Shown piece by piece: positions 1 to 64,000 of a stretch of 64,000 bases of DNA. The notes under the pieces were generated by a model that saw only the letters and a list, made by a program, of their open reading frames with translations, ran no database searches and was not told the DNA's origin. The position numbers were made by a program, and so were the translations under genes. Source of the stretch: Nannobrachium achirus (lineage: Eukaryota; Chordata; Actinopteri; Myctophiformes; Myctophidae); the NCBI GenBank assembly GCA_963921795.1, contig OY997650.1, positions 20,792,487-20,856,486 on the forward strand, read 5' to 3'. Position 1 is the first letter of the stretch. Every line of letters starts with the position of its first letter.

Positions 1-1366
1 CTGTTTGGAGCTTTAACTTTAAGGCAGCTGGGGCATCGCGATACCAAACGAGGATTCCGTAATCAATGAGGGGCCCAATAAGAGCACCTCCTAGGGTCTT
101 TCGAGATTTAATATTGATCAGCTGGGCAAACCTTTGTAAGAAACAAATTCGTTGGTTGACTTTATTGATTACCTTGGTAGTACTTTTTTCACTGGATAGG
201 TAGCCTCCAGGATGCAACCCAGGTAGCAGATGTGTTTTTTTTTGCTATCACAGTGTCACCTACTTGTAGAACTGAGAAGTGCTGACGGTCACTATGAAGA
301 GCAGAACCAGCATGTAACACTAGTTCTGTTTTTAGAAAACGCTTCTAGTGTCTTGTAAGATTTACAGTGATATACACCATTTTAATAAGCAGCTCAGTGT
401 CCTTGTGGTTGAGTGAAAATGGGACCCAGTGCCTCCCTGCTTGCCTCTTAGCATCAAGGGTTGGATTAGGGGTTAAGACCCTGCGACATACTAGCGTCAT
501 GTCCATCCATCCATGGGGTGTACTTGTACATCAAGCTGCCTCACGCTACAGAATCATGGCTCTGCAAGGCTTACTACTTACGCTATTTTAATAATTTATA
601 TTATTTATATGAGTTATTTCAAAGTTGTGGTTAATTAGTCCTAAATGGAGAGGGGGTACATGTTTAAACATTTAAATGTCCCATTCCATATGTACAGTAC
701 AGTATGTATGTATAGATAGATTGATAAGCACAGCTTTCCTTTTGCAGTGAAGCGTTCTTATTCCTGCTATAGAATGTAAGACTAAGCTATAGAATCAGGC
801 ACTCGGTGTACTTTTATTTCAAAATCCCTGCCGGCTGCCATGGTGGAGAAGGCACCGTGGAGAAATAAAATCCCCAGTCTCGACTGTGGTGGGCGAGTGC
901 TTTACCCTGGCGCCACCCAGATGCCCATGGTCCTTTATTTCCCTCTGTGACACGTGGAAGGCTGCCATCATGCATCATGCATTGGATATACAGTATTGTT
1001 TGCAACCTTGTGAGCATTGGCTGCCTCCCCAGGTGTCACTTGAGGGAAAGAAATTATCACACACTCACAGGACTATGTTCACTACTAGACCTATGTCAAA
1101 ACTACCTAATAAGAAATGATTGAGAACTGTTGTGGTCTCCCGTGAAAATGGAATTTAACGTCAGAGACTAAAACTGGGAACATAATTTCAAAAGTAGAGT
1201 TATTTTTTCTTCTTCTACTTGCTGAATCCGAACAACTTTTCTGCTGATAAAATTGTTTTATACTCAACGTGGTTCTGCTTTGAGTGCTGAATTGGCCTAG
1301 CTAGTGTATGCACTGCTGGAACAGCAATTTTGTCGCCTGCATCTGATTGGATCCTGAAAATAATGG
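1..1366 (+). other. wdr11 intron, left part; one SINE fragment, otherwise nothing recognised
   Basis: No sequence here matches the WDR11 residues that precede exon 1584-1684, so the upstream exon lies outside. Apart from the repeat at 404-560, I see no coding, RNA or regulatory signal. Confidence 0.6.
404..560 (+). repeat. Fragment of the same SINE-like repeat found at 34318-34565
   Basis: The stretches gcctccctgcttgc, agcatcaagg and gtacttgtacatc occur here and in the same order at 34410-34520. This copy lacks a clear tRNA-like head, so it looks 5' truncated. Confidence 0.4.
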
Positions 1367-1556
1367 GTGCACTGCTGATGGCTCAGTGGTTAAGACACGT
1401 ACCACAGGCTTTTGATGCCTGACAGTGTGCATGTCCCGGGTTCGATTCCCGAGCCCAGTGGCGGATTTGCCACATGTCACCCCCCGACTCTCCAGTTTAC
1501 TGTCTGTCTCCACTGTTCTATCGAAAATAAAGGCGAAAAGGCATGAAACAAATCTT
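1367..1556 (+). mobile_element. tRNA-derived SINE with 10-bp TSD
   Basis: A tRNA-like head has an A box (TGGCTCAGTGG, 1379-1389) and a B box (GGTTCGATTCC, 1439-1449). A body and an A-rich tail (aaataaaggcgaaaaggc) follow. Perfect direct repeats AAAATAATGG at 1357-1366 and 1557-1566 are the target-site duplication. It sits 17 bp before the exon at 1584. It is not a functional tRNA gene: no acceptor-stem pairing closes the head. Confidence 0.88.
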
Positions 1557-1583
1557 AAAATAATGGTCCCTCCTCTGTCTCAG

Positions 1584-61017
<59,434 letters not shown>

Positions 61018-61022
61018 GTAAG

Positions 61023-62306
<1,284 letters not shown>

Positions 62307-62341
<35 letters not shown>
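62307..62341. repeat. (TG)n, right remainder of the split tract
   Basis: 35 bp of tg after the hAT-like element. Confidence 0.95.
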
Positions 62342-62343
<2 letters not shown>

Positions 62344-62349
62344 CGGCCC

Positions 62350-62813
62350 TATTTCAAGATTGGCCATTTTCACTATTTTTGAAATCTTGACATTTTTCTC
62401 CTACAGTATAATGACATGCCTAAAATGGCAGGTTGAAAGTGGTTCTCTTTTTCTCCTAGTCTCTTACTAAGCCCAGGTCTTGAGGGAGACTTCGCGGTCA
62501 AATTTAGCATTTCATCACCCTCCATACTCCCACCAAATTCGTTCCCTTGTCACAATGAGTCAATACCAGTCCCGGCTGTAGTCGCAGCAATGAAAGAAGA
62601 AAACAAAAATGTGTCCTTGTTTGTGCAGGGTTTTGTCATTGGAAAGATCAATGTCTCTTGTCGATGACACAGCCGCGTTGGCTTGAGAATAGGGAGAAGC
62701 AAGGCTGGTAGAGTGTAGAGATTTGATAAACAATGAATGCAGCGAGACTTTTTCAAACTTGGTATCGACCCGATAGCACCTTCCCCCGTAGACCGTGTTG
62801 GCAAAAGTTTACC
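62350..62813. other. Intron; nothing recognised
   Basis: No supported feature. Confidence 0.45.
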
Positions 62814-63325
62814 TTAACTCATTTGTAGCCAATCCCGAGAATACTCGTGAAAAATACTCGAGTATTTAGAGTGCCGATCCCGAGTATACTCGCGAAAAGT
62901 ACTGTATATGGAGTAATGCCGGTTCTCCTACCCTGTAGTCCGGCGGAAGGTCCTGGCACGATCGGCCTCGCCGATTCATCATCATCACGGATCCACGTGC
63001 TCAAAATAGTAATCCCATAACATGGAGGCCGACGGGGAATCGCATCTTTAATGTCCATTTTCTCCAAACAACACTTTTAAAGCCAAGGATGGCATTAGAT
63101 TCTCGCTAATAAAACACATGTTGAAAAGCAACGATCCGCCATTACACAACCGCATGTTGATGACGATCGCTTCCGGTGAATGACGTCATGACGTCAAACC
63201 GGAAGTGTTTACGCAATGGACTTCTGGCCTTCAAAATAAGACAATGGAGCGTATAGGAGCCTGCGGGCAGCGGGCGGCACGCTGGACATTTAACCCGTTC
63301 ATGTCTGGAGCACTAAATGGGTTAA
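62814..63325. mobile_element. TTAA-bounded repeat, family member 5
   Basis: Begins TTAACTCATTTGTAGCC and ends cactaaatgggttaa. In place of CCGAACTAGTTCGG it has cgagtatactcg (62880-62891) and cgagaatactcg, the first a perfect palindrome. Confidence 0.58.
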
Positions 63326-64000
63326 TAGAAGACTCATTGATTGGTCCTTCCTGGGTTTTGTCTATCTGCCTTAGACTGCCTGTTGGCATGGCAGCCACGC
63401 AGCCAACCAAGTGGAGACAAGACATCCGCCCTGTTTGTTGCCTAGGTGACTGTGGAGGCTTTTAATCACAGATCTGAGGGTTGGTGGAGCTGTCGTAGTC
63501 TTGATGAACACCACATTCTTCTGTATGCACTGTTATTGCAGCTCCCTTTCACAAAGAAAATGGAATAACGTACCGATAATTAAGTTCACATTGATTTGAA
63601 TGTTCTGTGGTTTCTAGTTGGTCTGGGCTTTTGTTCCACCAGACAGACGCCCATCAGCATACCCTGCTTTTCTACGAAAGAGCATTTTGATTATTATCTT
63701 TTTTTCCTTTCCATTCCGTTTTCTTTTTCTTTCTTTCTTTTTTCTCTTCATGAGAAAGGATGGCCATGAATAAGAAATGTCAAGTTACTTTTAGTTGCCT
63801 CGAAACGCTTAAAGTACCAATGCACATCTAAGGGTCCACCTGATTTCTTCATGCTTTTAGAGGTCTTTCTTATAATGGATGTTGTAAAATAATAGTGTTT
63901 TATTCTTTGTAGAAAAAAGGATTTCTTTCTCTGGCATTTCAAAACTAGAAGCGTACTTAAATCCTCCTGAATGTTCTGCTCAGTGGTAATAATGAGGGAA
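63326..64000. other. wdr11 intron, right end; nothing recognised
   Basis: No sequence matches the WDR11 residues that should follow SSYFQ, so the next exon lies beyond 64000. Confidence 0.6.

Noticed and set aside
1379-1450. A tRNA gene suggested by A and B boxes
   Set aside because: The boxes belong to a SINE with its own tail and a 10-bp TSD; there is no complete cloverleaf.

Overview
The window is vertebrate nuclear DNA, almost certainly from a ray-finned (teleost) fish. Its only host gene is the central part of wdr11 on the + strand. I place it in a fish because introns are packed with hAT-type MITEs, a tRNA-derived SINE, a Helitron, an L1/Tx1-like LINE and very long (CA)n/(GT)n tracts, a mix typical of teleosts. 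I cannot name the species.

Gene: fifteen coding exons between 1584 and 61017 (1,741 nt, about 580 codons) join in one open frame. Every junction is GT-AG and every phase matches. They encode the second WD40 propeller of WDR11 and the start of its C-terminal helical part. The 5' exons lie left of position 1 and the 3' exons right of 64000. The largest intron (9191-30653, 21.5 kb) holds most of the large insertions.

Layout: 1-9013 has a SINE abutting exon 1584-1684, an 8-bp-TSD hAT element with a foldback element nested in it, a 384-bp palindrome, and a TTAA-bounded repeat. 9191-30653 holds another hAT element, more TTAA-bounded elements (one interrupted by a 9-bp-TSD TIR element), palindrome-bearing repeats, and a large inverted repeat at 19437-26788. 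One arm of that repeat carries a hAT MITE and a 5.2-kb L1/Tx1-like element with an intact 1260-codon ORF and a perfect 17-bp TSD. 30654-42836 holds six exons, two copies of a palindromic TTAA element (one with a second palindrome nested in it) and a TIR element with internal tandem units. 42837-50998 is one 8-kb intron with two adjacent hAT elements sharing the same 8-bp TSD, the first carrying a Helitron. 50999-61017 holds seven exons between long GT tracts. 61018-64000 is intron with a hAT-like element inside a GT tract and another TTAA-bounded repeat.

No RNA gene, CRISPR array, promoter or second host gene is supported. The most unusual signal is a 58-73 bp near-perfect hairpin seen eight times, plus fragments, across the introns.
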